Below the pieces are notes generated by a model. The model did no database searches. It saw only the letters and a program-made list of their open reading frames with translations, and had not been told where the DNA came from. Of a DNA stretch of 5,348 nt, positions 1 to 5,348 are shown in pieces. The translations under genes and the position numbers were made by a program. The DNA is taken from assembly GCA_028290085.1 (NCBI GenBank), contig JAQGKN010000349.1:1-5348 (forward strand). Reading direction: 5' to 3'. The DNA comes from Hyphomicrobiales bacterium (GTDB lineage Bacteria; Pseudomonadota; Alphaproteobacteria; Rhizobiales; Beijerinckiaceae). Every line of letters begins with the position of its first letter. Within the stretch, counting starts at the first letter, position 1.

Positions 1-230
1 AGTTCGACGAAGCCGAAGCCCTTGTCGCCCTTGAACCACTTCACGGTGGCGTCGACGGGTGAACCCGCCGGGGCTCCCATTTCGGGAGCGGGGCTGCCAC
101 CAAAGCTGCTGCTGCTGGGGCTGCCAAAGGCCGGGCGAGACGGACGGCTCGGACGGGAGTCGTAGGACATCGGTCCATCGTCATCGAATCCCCGCTTTCT
201 GGGGCCCCGGAAATCTTTACCTTTGCTCAT
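1..230 (-). CDS. Cold-shock-domain protein, 3' end cut off by the window edge
   Basis: Seventy-six full codons are visible from the ATG at 230-228. Residues 1-60 form a basic, low-complexity leader rich in Gly, Ser, Pro and Arg (begins MSKGKDFRGPRKRGFDDD, later a run of serines). The cold-shock fold starts near residue 61 with ATVKWFKGDKGFGFVE, which contains the first RNA-binding motif (RNP1, KGFGFV). Family knowledge: such domains bind single-stranded RNA/DNA in the cytoplasm and melt mRNA structure. Alphaproteobacteria often carry longer versions with disordered N-terminal extensions and sometimes two cold-shock domains; whether a second domain follows is outside the window. The ATG is chosen because the encoded leader is continuous with the domain and an AGCAGGT Shine-Dalgarno-like sequence lies just upstream (240-234), though its spacing is short. 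The gene is separated by about 290 bp from the catabolic genes and probably has its own promoter. Confidence 0.93.
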   Translation of the reverse strand, partial: MSKGKDFRGPRKRGFDDDGPMSYDSRPSRPSRPAFGSPSSSSFGGSPAPEMGAPAGSPVDATVKWFKGDKGFGFVE

Positions 231-333
231 GATACCTGCTCGTCTCCGCCAAAAGGCCTAAGCCCGTAGTCCGTCTCTGGAATTTTAAACGCAAAAATCC
301 AGCCAGGAGGTGCCCCCGACTGGTCTCGATCCA

Positions 334-347
334 TCCGGTTTCCCGGA
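334..347 (-). other. Small RNA hairpin with GNRA loop in cold-shock leader
   Basis: On the minus strand TCCGG-GAAA-CCGGA forms a perfect five-base-pair stem closed by a GAAA tetraloop, a particularly stable loop type. It lies about 105 nt upstream of the cold-shock start codon, inside the putative 5' untranslated region. Function is inferred only; it could be a structural element of a temperature-responsive leader or simply chance. Confidence 0.4.
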
Positions 348-422
348 ATTGTCATGTGGGATGCGCGCACCTGTCGCACTTGTAGCAGCAAAGACGCGAT
401 CACGCTATGACTTTCACGCTAT

Positions 423-451
423 CTGATAAAAAGACTTGACGCATTTGTCCA
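423..451 (-). promoter_or_regulatory. Candidate sigma70-type promoter for the cold-shock gene
   Basis: On the minus strand TGGACA (451-446) matches the -35 consensus at five of six bases, followed after exactly 17 bases by TATCAG (428-423), which matches the -10 consensus at four of six. The spacer is T-rich next to the -10 box. It points toward the cold-shock gene and predicts a start near 416 and a leader of about 185 nt. Alphaproteobacterial promoters are variable, so this is a candidate only. The alternative AT-rich stretch near 286-298 (TTTAAAATT on the minus strand) has no matching -35 box. Confidence 0.35.
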
Positions 452-474
452 GCTGAGTCGCCTGGCGACGAGCT
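451..474 (-). terminator. Possible end-of-operon hairpin after bicupin B
   Basis: The 24-bp palindrome AGCTCGTCGCCAGGCGACTCAGCT-type sequence pairs its outer AGCT ends and an inner GTCGCC/GGCGAC core, with a small internal loop between. It begins about 48 bp after the bicupin B stop codon. A T-run (TTTTT, minus strand) occurs only about 17 bases later, so it is not a textbook intrinsic terminator. It also abuts the candidate promoter of the next gene. It could instead be a protein-binding palindrome. Confidence 0.33.
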
Positions 475-521
475 TCCGCGCGGGGCTCCGAAGATCAGCA
501 TAGCTTCAGCAAAGTTCATCG

Positions 522-1436
522 CTAACGCCCCGCCATCGTTGCCGCGCCAGATGCATAGACATTCGTGTCGCCATAGGCGGCGCGGCGGCTACGAAACATC
601 GGCGACGACATCGAGCCGAGCTCGACCGTCAGCATGCGAGCGGGCGTTTCACCGGCACTCACATGTTGATGGAAGCTCATGCCGGGCAGGCCAGTCAAGA
701 TTCCGTGGCGCCAGTCGGTGCGAACGATCTCAGTATCGCGCCCAGTGAATGACAGCGTAAAACCTTCTCCCTCGAGGCCCAGCAGATGCTGGCCTTGCAT
801 TTGCCGCCGAGCCTGTCCTTCTTTCCGCGCGCGGGTCGACGCGAGATCGACGCCGAGCGACATATCCGCAAGCGGCACCGCCCCGTCAGCCAGTTGGCAC
901 GGATCGAGCGAGAGCCCTGCCGCCACAGCTTTCGCCTGACGCGACTCGAAATGCGTTGGATTGGCAAAGAGAAAGGCCTCGTTGCGATAGAGCCCCATGA
1001 GATAGCGCAGATCGTTCAGCACCACGAGGCGAGCAGGGCGCGTGCCGCTGGCGCGCAGCACGCAACTCGCATTCACGGGCGCGGCGAACAGTGTTTTCGG
1101 CCCCCATTCCGCGACGTGCCGCGTGCCGTCCGACAGCGTGATCTCGCTCGTGCCCGCGCCGTCGAGAACGTAGAAACATTCCTCGTAGACGTGCCGCATC
1201 GGCGCAGAGGACGCGCCCGCCGCGATCTCGAAAACGAAGGCCGTGAGATAATCGCAGCGGCCATCGACATGGCAGATGGCGCCCTTCATGCCGAAACGCG
1301 CCCACGGCCGCGTTTCCAAGGCCATCACGTCGATGCTGGCTCCGGTCACGATGGGCACGCCTTCACCCCTGGCCCAATTGCCATAGGGATCGACGAGATA
1401 TTTCTGATCGAGGAAACCGGGATCGAGATCGCTCAT
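522..1436 (-). CDS. Bicupin B: ligand-poor cupin-family protein, paralogue of the upstream gene
   Basis: A 304-residue two-domain cupin with no signal peptide, so probably cytoplasmic. Cupin 1 spans about residues 45-145 and has APMRHVYEECFYVLDG: His82 and Glu86 are kept but the first motif His is Met80; in motif 2 the expected His is Cys125 (PVNASC). Cupin 2 spans about 195-275: the HxH of the paralogue is replaced by Arg210 and Gln212, while His256 in FHQH survives. A normal mononuclear metal site is therefore unlikely. Compared with bicupin A it has a shorter interdomain linker and lacks its C-terminal tail of about 50 residues. The ATG at 1436 is preferred over an in-frame upstream start because that extension would only read through bicupin A, and because AAGGAAG (1450-1444) lies seven bases before it. 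It follows bicupin A by one base, implying translational coupling. Related proteins are sometimes annotated 'ethanolamine ammonia-lyase-activating'; nothing here supports that role. Confidence 0.88.
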   Translation of the reverse strand: MSDLDPGFLDQKYLVDPYGNWARGEGVPIVTGASIDVMALETRPWARFGMKGAICHVDGRCDYLTAFVFEIAAGASSAPMRHVYEECFYVLDGAGTSEITLSDGTRHVAEWGPKTLFAAPVNASCVLRASGTRPARLVVLNDLRYLMGLYRNEAFLFANPTHFESRQAKAVAAGLSLDPCQLADGAVPLADMSLGVDLASTRARKEGQARRQMQGQHLLGLEGEGFTLSFTGRDTEIVRTDWRHGILTGLPGMSFHQHVSAGETPARMLTVELGSMSSPMFRSRRAAYGDTNVYASGAATMAGR

Positions 1437-1437
1437 G

Positions 1438-2541
1438 TCACGGCTTCCTTGCAAAGCGGGATTCGTCGATGAAGGGCGCCATCTTCGAGGCGACGCCGTG
1501 CCGCGCGATTTCATCGAGCCAGATCTGATGCACGCGCGAGTCCTGATCTTCGTATTCGACCTGCGCACCGCCCTGTTTCACGTCCTTGTCGACGCCGACA
1601 TCCCAGATCTCGCGCTTCATCTTCAAGAGCGGATAGCGCACCGTGCCGATCTGAAGTGCGAGATAGCGCGAGGGATGATCTGCCACATTGAAATGCTGGT
1701 GGAACATGGAATCGGGCGGGCAATAGACGCAGCCGTGCTCCCAGTCGACGCGGGTGAAGTCCTGATCGTCATCGTGCCAAAGCAACGAATATCCCTGACC
1801 CGTCACGGCGAAGACGCACACGCCGTCGAAATGCCGGTGGCCCTTCTTGTAGGTACCGACAGGCATTTCCGAGGAATGCGCGCCGATTGTGTTTTCCGTC
1901 AGCATGAAGCGAAGATTAGATCCGCCAGCCCCGCGCTGCGACCATGCTTTCAGTTCGAAGTCGGAGAGGTCGGGAACGAAATTCGTCTCCCATTGATGCC
2001 GCCCCGGCGAGATCGAGATAAACTCGCCTTCGCCCACGAAATATTCCGGACGACCCGCGCGCTCGGGAAAGGAGACGGGGCAGTTGAAAATCAGGTCTTC
2101 GTCGCGGAAACAATTCATGGTGAAGACCATGTTGTTGACCGACGCGAAGCGCGCGGGCTCGCGGCCCGACCCGTTGAAATATTGATGCGTTGCATTCAGC
2201 GGAATCGAAAACAGGCTTTTCGGCCCCCACTCGAAACTGTGCCGCCGCCCGTCCTCGAGCACCACGGTGGTCGAACCATGGCCGGAGATCACGTAGATCA
2301 CCTCTTCGCAGATGTGCTTCAGCGGCGCGGACTTTCCGCCCGGCGGCAGCTCGAAGGCGAAGATTGAAATGTAATCGTCGCGGCCCTTCAGATGGCAGAA
2401 TGCGCCGTTCATGCCGTAGCGATCCCAGCGCGCCACTGGCACTTTGCGAATGTCGATCCCAAAATCCTCGACGATGGGCACGCCTTGCGCTCGCGCCCAT
2501 TCGAGATAGGGGTCAGGCAGGCGGACGGATGATGTGGACAT
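1438..2541 (-). CDS. Bicupin A: two-domain cupin, putative metal-dependent oxygenase or isomerase
   Basis: A 367-residue cytoplasmic-looking protein with two cupin barrels. Cupin 1 (about residues 38-140) has SAPLKHICEEVIYVISG: the motif keeps His76, Glu80 and the closing Gly87, but the first His is Leu74; motif 2 is PLNATHQYFN with His119 and Asn123. Cupin 2 (about 210-300) has GTYKKGHRHFDG with His235 and His237, and PDSMFHQHFN with His281 and Asn285; the motif Glu is Val241. Three histidines without Glu is the iron-binding arrangement known from gentisate-type and cysteine-type dioxygenases, so cupin 2 is the likely catalytic site; the substrate is unknown. A tail of about 50 charged residues follows cupin 2. 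The ATG at 2541 is chosen because the domain-like sequence starts there. An in-frame ATG at 2622 would only add an Arg/Pro-rich out-of-frame reading of the preceding gene. The site is 16 bases after that gene's stop, with a weak purine-rich ribosome site (GAGCAG). Confidence 0.9.
   Translation of the reverse strand: MSTSSVRLPDPYLEWARAQGVPIVEDFGIDIRKVPVARWDRYGMNGAFCHLKGRDDYISIFAFELPPGGKSAPLKHICEEVIYVISGHGSTTVVLEDGRRHSFEWGPKSLFSIPLNATHQYFNGSGREPARFASVNNMVFTMNCFRDEDLIFNCPVSFPERAGRPEYFVGEGEFISISPGRHQWETNFVPDLSDFELKAWSQRGAGGSNLRFMLTENTIGAHSSEMPVGTYKKGHRHFDGVCVFAVTGQGYSLLWHDDDQDFTRVDWEHGCVYCPPDSMFHQHFNVADHPSRYLALQIGTVRYPLLKMKREIWDVGVDKDVKQGGAQVEYEDQDSRVHQIWLDEIARHGVASKMAPFIDESRFARKP
1444..1450 (-). 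promoter_or_regulatory. Shine-Dalgarno site that fixes the bicupin B start
   Basis: AAGGAAG on the minus strand lies inside the last codons of bicupin A (…Ala-Arg-Lys-Pro-stop) with seven bases between it and the ATG at 1436-1434. It supports that start over the upstream in-frame ATG at 1568. Confidence 0.7.
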
Positions 2542-2557
2542 GGTCTGCTCGGGCCCT

Positions 2558-3574
2558 TCAATGCAACGACTTGCGCACGCGCGCGATGGTTTCCGGATCG
2601 GCCAAATAGGCGCGATCGACAACGGCGGCGAGATCTGCGGGCGCGATATAGGCGATGTTGAGGCCCTGTTTCTTGGCTTCTTCCATCACCTGCGGGTCTT
2701 TCAGCGTTGCATCGAACGCAGCCTGCAAGGCTTGAATGCGCTCGGGCGGAACGCCGGGTGGTGCGACGAAGGGGCGTCCCATCTGGCCGCGCAGCAGGAA
2801 GAAGTCGAGCGCGCGCGCCTGCGCGTCGTCGGCAGCAAGTCCCTTCAAACCGGGCACGTCCTTCATGCGCGGATCCGGCGTCACTGCGCCCTGAAAGAGA
2901 ATGCGGCGCGTGCCATTGGCAAGGCCGGGCTCGCGCGCCGCCGTGTCGTAGCTGATGAAGGTCGCCTGCGCCTCGTTACGCTCAACGGCGAGGTTCATCT
3001 CGCGAGATCCCGGATAGCCCGCGACGATTTTCACTTTCAGCCCCAGCAGATCGCGCAGCAATACGGGATAGGTCTGGCTGTCCGCGCCCGAGCCCGTCGC
3101 CGCCACGATTATCTCACGGTCGCGCAGGCCAGCAACAGTGTCGAAGGGCGTATCGGCGCGGGCGAAACAGACGATCGTGTCACGGTCCGGGCTGCCGATG
3201 TAGTTATACTTGCGCGGATCAAATTGCGTGCTGTTGCCGCCAAACAACGGCTCGAAGGGAACGCCCCGGTTGATGAGGCCGAACACGGTGCCGTCCTTCG
3301 GGGCGGTATTGTAGATTTGGTTGGCGGCTACCAGACTGCCTGCGCCCGGCACGTTCTGCGGGACGACATTGGGCTGGCCGGGAATGAAGCGCCCCAGGTG
3401 CCGGGAGATCAGGCGCGCCCAGAGATCGTCGGACCCGCCGACGCCATAGCCGATCATCACAGTGATCGTCTTGCCGCGATAGAATTGCTCGACGGATGAA
3501 GTTTGGGCTTGCGCCGCAGCAGTCAGAAAAAGCGCAGCGACGAGCGCTGGCAGGCCCCGCAAAGTGGCTCGCAT
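2558..3574 (-). CDS. TctC/Bug-family periplasmic solute-binding protein
   Basis: A 338-residue extracytoplasmic binding protein of the tripartite tricarboxylate transporter (TctC/Bug) family, normal length for the family. Residues 1-23 form a Sec signal peptide (basic MRATLR, hydrophobic LPALVAALFLTAAA, cleavage after AQA). The mature protein starts with the typical FYRGKTITVMIGYGVGGSDD (31-50), then IPGQPNVVPQNVPGAGSLVAAN (64-85) and APKDGTVFG (91-99), the hallmark first-lobe elements; a second ligand loop is at GSGADSQTYP (161-170) and GYPGSREMNLAVERNE (186-201). Family members bind carboxylates such as aromatic acids, citrate or amino acids, contacting them through backbone and water bridges, so the ligand cannot be predicted. 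No TctA/TctB membrane genes are visible, as is common for the many orphan Bug genes; the membrane part may be elsewhere or the protein may act as a sensor. Start supported by GGGAGGA four bases upstream. Probably the first gene of the transcript that includes both bicupins, if the upstream hairpin terminates or attenuates. Confidence 0.95.
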   Translation of the reverse strand: MRATLRGLPALVAALFLTAAAQAQTSSVEQFYRGKTITVMIGYGVGGSDDLWARLISRHLGRFIPGQPNVVPQNVPGAGSLVAANQIYNTAPKDGTVFGLINRGVPFEPLFGGNSTQFDPRKYNYIGSPDRDTIVCFARADTPFDTVAGLRDREIIVAATGSGADSQTYPVLLRDLLGLKVKIVAGYPGSREMNLAVERNEAQATFISYDTAAREPGLANGTRRILFQGAVTPDPRMKDVPGLKGLAADDAQARALDFFLLRGQMGRPFVAPPGVPPERIQALQAAFDATLKDPQVMEEAKKQGLNIAYIAPADLAAVVDRAYLADPETIARVRKSLH

Positions 3575-3578
3575 GACG

Positions 3579-3585
3579 TCCTCCC
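3579..3585 (-). promoter_or_regulatory. Strong Shine-Dalgarno site of the binding-protein gene
   Basis: GGGAGGA on the minus strand, with GGAGG five bases before the ATG at 3574-3572. It is the best ribosome site in the window and suggests that the binding protein is made in larger amounts than its neighbours, as expected for a periplasmic receptor. Confidence 0.75.
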
Positions 3586-3599
3586 GAAATCCGCCGTCG

Positions 3600-3624
3600 T
3601 TTCGCAGCGGTTGTTATTTCGCAG
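3600..3624. repeat. Pair of 8-bp direct repeats upstream of the binding-protein gene
   Basis: TTTCGCAG on the plus strand (CTGCGAAA on the minus strand) occurs at 3600-3607 and again at 3617-3624, a spacing of 17 bp, in the 5' region of the binding-protein gene and just upstream of its ribosome site. It could be a regulator site or chance; the spacing is not a whole number of helical turns for both half-sites on one face (about 1.6 turns). Confidence 0.3.
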
Positions 3625-3640
3625 TTCATCAGTGCAGACG

Positions 3641-3662
3641 GGCGGGGTCAAGTCACCCCGCC
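3641..3662 (-). terminator. GC-rich hairpin between the hydroxylase and binding-protein genes
   Basis: On the minus strand GGCGGGGT-GACTTG-ACCCCGCC forms a perfect eight-base-pair stem with a six-base loop, starting about 14 bases after the hydroxylase stop codon. No T-run follows, so full intrinsic termination is doubtful. It may be an attenuator, or a 3'-end stabiliser that sets different mRNA levels for the hydroxylase and the binding protein. Confidence 0.5.
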
Positions 3663-3676
3663 AACGCCGGTTTCGT

Positions 3677-5348
3677 TTAGCCCTGTTTTGTGGGCGTCTC
3701 CAGCAATGCGGCCTTCACGCGCTGTGCAGTAAAGGGCACGCTGCGCAGGCGCACGCCCGTCGCGTCAAAGACAGCATTGGCCAGTGCGGCTGCCACCGGC
3801 GCGGTCGCGCCTTCGCCCGAGCCCATCGGCGGCTCGTTGGGCCTGTCGATGAGATCGATCTTCAGCTCCGGCACATCCGGGAAGGTGAGAATCGGATAGC
3901 TCGCCCAGTCGCGACTGGTGACGTTGCGGCTATCGAACTTCACCTCCTCGTACAATGTGCGCCCGATGGTCTGCAGAATGCAGCCTTCGACCTGCGCGCG
4001 CACGCCGTCAGGGCTGATGATCTGGCCGCAATCCTGCGCCGCCGCCACTCGCGTTACCTTGATGCGCCCGCTAGCAGCGTCCACCTCGACCTCCATCGCC
4101 ATGGCGACATAGGTGTCGTTGCCCTTGTACTGCGTATAAGCAATGCCGCGCCCCTTGCCGTCGCGGCGCGGTTGCACGCGGGCATCCCAACCGAACAGAT
4201 CGGCTGCACGTTGCAGGCATTCGCGCCCGCGCGGATCGGTGAGATATTCGAGGCGGAAGGCGAGCGGATCGCGCCCGGCCTCCAGCGCCATCTCATCCAT
4301 GAAGGTCTCGACCGCGAGCAGATTGCCGATCTTGCCAGGTGCGCGCAGATGCGAGGGCCGCAGCGGCGTTTCCTTCAACCAATGCACGAGCGTCTGCTGG
4401 TTGGGCACGTTGTAGACGGGCGTGCCGCCCTGGCTCACTGAGCCCGTGCCCATGCCGGGCGTCTGTTTCGAGCCGGTTTCTGCTGGCGCGAGCAGCGGGA
4501 TGGTCGGCAGGCCCTCCGTCGCCTTTGGCACCCACATCTGCGTGCGCCACGCCACGATCTTGCCTTCGGCAGAAAGCGCAGCCTCCTGCGTGATGACCTG
4601 CGGCGGCCCCTTGGGGTCGAGCCCGTGTTCATCCTCACGCATCCATTGCACGCGCACAGGCTTGCCCACCGCACGCGAGAGGAATGCGGCATCGGCCGCG
4701 GCATCCTCATGCGCATTCATGCCGTAACAGCCCGCGCCGTCGAGATAATAGACAATCGTCTTGCTCGTTGGGATGTCCAGCATGGTCGCGAAATGCTTGC
4801 GATAGCGATGCGTGCCTTGCGACGAACACCAGATCTTCGCCTCGCCGTTGGAAACATCCGCCACCGCGCAGGACGGCCCGAGCGACGCATGGCTCTGCGC
4901 GGGCCAGTAGAAATCGGCGGTCAGCTTCTTCGCGCCGCCTGCGAAAGCGGGCTCGAAATCACCGCGCTTGTCGAGCGTTTCCTCGCCGAGGCTCGCAGCT
5001 TTCGTGCGGACCCAATCCGCAAGGTTATCGCTGGTGGCGGGCAGTCCGCCCCCCGACCATGTCGCCTTCAACATGCGGGAGGCGCGGATCGCATCCCATT
5101 CGTCGGGCGCGACCACGCCGAGGAAATTCTTGATGCGCACCACCTGCACACCGGGGATCGAGGAGACCGAGGCCTCATCGACGTTTTCCAATGTTGCGCC
5201 CATGGAAGCTGGGCGTATGACGCGCCCGTGCAGCATGCCCGGCAGTTCGAAGTTATGCGCATAGAGGAACGTGCCCGCGACCTTTGCAGGAACGTCCGGG
5301 CGTTTCACATGCTTGCCGACAACGCGGAAGGTTTCGGGTTTGCGGACG
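3677..5348 (-). CDS. Molybdenum hydroxylase large subunit (nicotinate dehydrogenase B / IorB type), 5' partial
   Basis: About 556 residues are visible; the frame runs open to the right edge. The GTG at 5308 is internal, since upstream codons continue the fold (…RKPETFRVVGKHV before KRPDVPAKVAGT, a typical start of the hammerhead domain). Related large subunits carry roughly 150-200 more N-terminal residues. Numbering from that GTG, the hammerhead domain is about 1-85. The molybdopterin-binding region follows, with QSHASLGPS (138-146), GAGCYGMNAHEDAAADAA (191-208), PVRVQWMREDEHGLDPKGP (217-235), LRAPGKIGNLLAVETFMDE (321-339) and QDCGQIISPDGVRAQVEG (425-442). The catalytic Glu is in MGSGEGATAP (Glu499), which aligns with the GxGE of xanthine dehydrogenase-type enzymes. 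The GCYG-N and REDEHG pattern resembles the NicB-like branch, which hydroxylates N-heteroaromatics with water as oxygen source and passes electrons to a [2Fe-2S] small subunit and often cytochrome c. Unlike P. putida NicB there is no C-terminal cytochrome part. The small subunit should lie upstream, beyond the window. Confidence 0.93.
   Translation of the reverse strand, partial: VRKPETFRVVGKHVKRPDVPAKVAGTFLYAHNFELPGMLHGRVIRPASMGATLENVDEASVSSIPGVQVVRIKNFLGVVAPDEWDAIRASRMLKATWSGGGLPATSDNLADWVRTKAASLGEETLDKRGDFEPAFAGGAKKLTADFYWPAQSHASLGPSCAVADVSNGEAKIWCSSQGTHRYRKHFATMLDIPTSKTIVYYLDGAGCYGMNAHEDAAADAAFLSRAVGKPVRVQWMREDEHGLDPKGPPQVITQEAALSAEGKIVAWRTQMWVPKATEGLPTIPLLAPAETGSKQTPGMGTGSVSQGGTPVYNVPNQQTLVHWLKETPLRPSHLRAPGKIGNLLAVETFMDEMALEAGRDPLAFRLEYLTDPRGRECLQRAADLFGWDARVQPRRDGKGRGIAYTQYKGNDTYVAMAMEVEVDAASGRIKVTRVAAAQDCGQIISPDGVRAQVEGCILQTIGRTLYEEVKFDSRNVTSRDWASYPILTFPDVPELKIDLIDRPNEPPMGSGEGATAPVAAALANAVFDATGVRLRSVPFTAQRVKAALLETPTKQG

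Larger units (their letters stand above)
231..521. other. Intergenic spacer: operon end plus cold-shock gene leader
   Basis: This 291-bp stretch contains no convincing coding frame. It is less GC-rich than the flanking genes in places (for example around 286-298 and 421-446). Reading leftward on the minus strand it holds, in order, a palindrome that could end the bicupin transcript (474-451), a sigma70-like promoter candidate (451-423), a small hairpin with a GAAA loop (347-334), an anti-Shine-Dalgarno-like ACCTCCT (311-305), and the ribosome binding region of the cold-shock gene (about 247-231). If the promoter is right, the mRNA leader is roughly 185 nt, comparable with the long leaders known for cold-shock genes such as E. 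coli cspA. Confidence 0.6.

Noticed and set aside
436..441. TTGACG on the plus strand as a rightward promoter
   Set aside because: No plus-strand gene follows and no good -10 box lies 16-18 bases downstream.
522..1436. Bicupin B as a pseudogene
   Set aside because: Despite the missing metal ligands, the frame is intact, ribosome site and coupling are good, and fold residues (Gly and Pro positions, EWGPK, FHQH) are preserved, so a non-catalytic but functional protein is more likely.
1434..1568. Upstream in-frame ATG at 1568 for bicupin B
   Set aside because: The extra 44 residues are a second-frame reading of the bicupin A coding end, rich in Arg and Ser; the ATG at 1436 has a better ribosome site and begins the homologous sequence.
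2539..2622. Upstream in-frame ATG at 2622 for bicupin A
   Set aside because: It would overlap the receptor gene by 65 bases and add 27 residues that look like an out-of-frame reading; homology to bicupin B begins only after the ATG at 2541.
786..4441. Several long plus-strand open frames (786-1472, 1435-2367, 2534-3499, 3503-4441)
   Set aside because: They lie opposite clearly homologous minus-strand genes, overlap one another, encode Arg/Ala/His-rich sequence without recognisable domains, and are expected from high-GC codon bias.
5306..5308. GTG at 5308 as the start of the molybdenum hydroxylase
   Set aside because: The frame stays open to the window edge, upstream codons encode the family-typical VGKHVKRPDVPAKV junction, and the N-terminal part of the family would be missing; the gene is simply cut by the window.
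1..5348. CRISPR array, tRNA, insertion sequence, attachment site or defence system
   Set aside because: No regularly spaced repeats, cloverleaf-like sequence, transposase or integrase motifs, or terminal inverted repeats were seen.

Overview
The window is GC-rich and every supportable gene lies on the minus strand, so transcription runs from right to left. It looks like chromosomal DNA of an alphaproteobacterium, probably Hyphomicrobiales (a Bradyrhizobium/Xanthobacteraceae-like lineage). This is an inference from three things: the cold-shock protein with a long basic, Gly/Ser/Pro-rich N-terminal extension, the orphan tripartite-tricarboxylate-type binding protein, and the overall catabolic gene style. 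No rRNA or marker gene is present to confirm it.

Layout in transcription order. (1) 5348-3677: C-terminal three-quarters or so of a molybdenum hydroxylase large subunit of the nicotinate dehydrogenase B / isoquinoline 1-oxidoreductase beta type, whose 5' end lies beyond the window. (2) A 97-bp gap with a strong GC hairpin but no T-run. (3) 3574-2558: a secreted TctC/Bug-family solute-binding protein with a clear signal peptide and Shine-Dalgarno site. (4) 2541-1438: a bicupin (bicupin A) that keeps a three-histidine metal site in its second cupin. (5) 1436-522: a shorter bicupin paralogue (bicupin B), separated from A by one base and lacking most of the metal ligands. (6) 521-231: a spacer with a possible operon-end hairpin, a candidate promoter and a long leader. 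(7) 230-1: the start of a cold-shock-domain protein, cut off by the left edge.

The first four genes probably form a small catabolic operon: periplasmic capture of an organic acid, hydroxylation by a molybdenum enzyme, and further oxidation or isomerisation by a bicupin. The substrate cannot be read from the sequence. An N-heteroaromatic or aromatic carboxylate is the natural guess from the hydroxylase subfamily. The cold-shock gene appears to be an independent unit.

The best lead is the tandem bicupin pair, in which one partner looks like an intact metal site and the other a ligand-poor 'pseudo-cupin', suggesting an active/inactive hetero-oligomer. I do not see a mobile element, CRISPR array, tRNA or defence system. 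Apart from the cupin pair and the cold-shock leader this is a fairly ordinary catabolic region.
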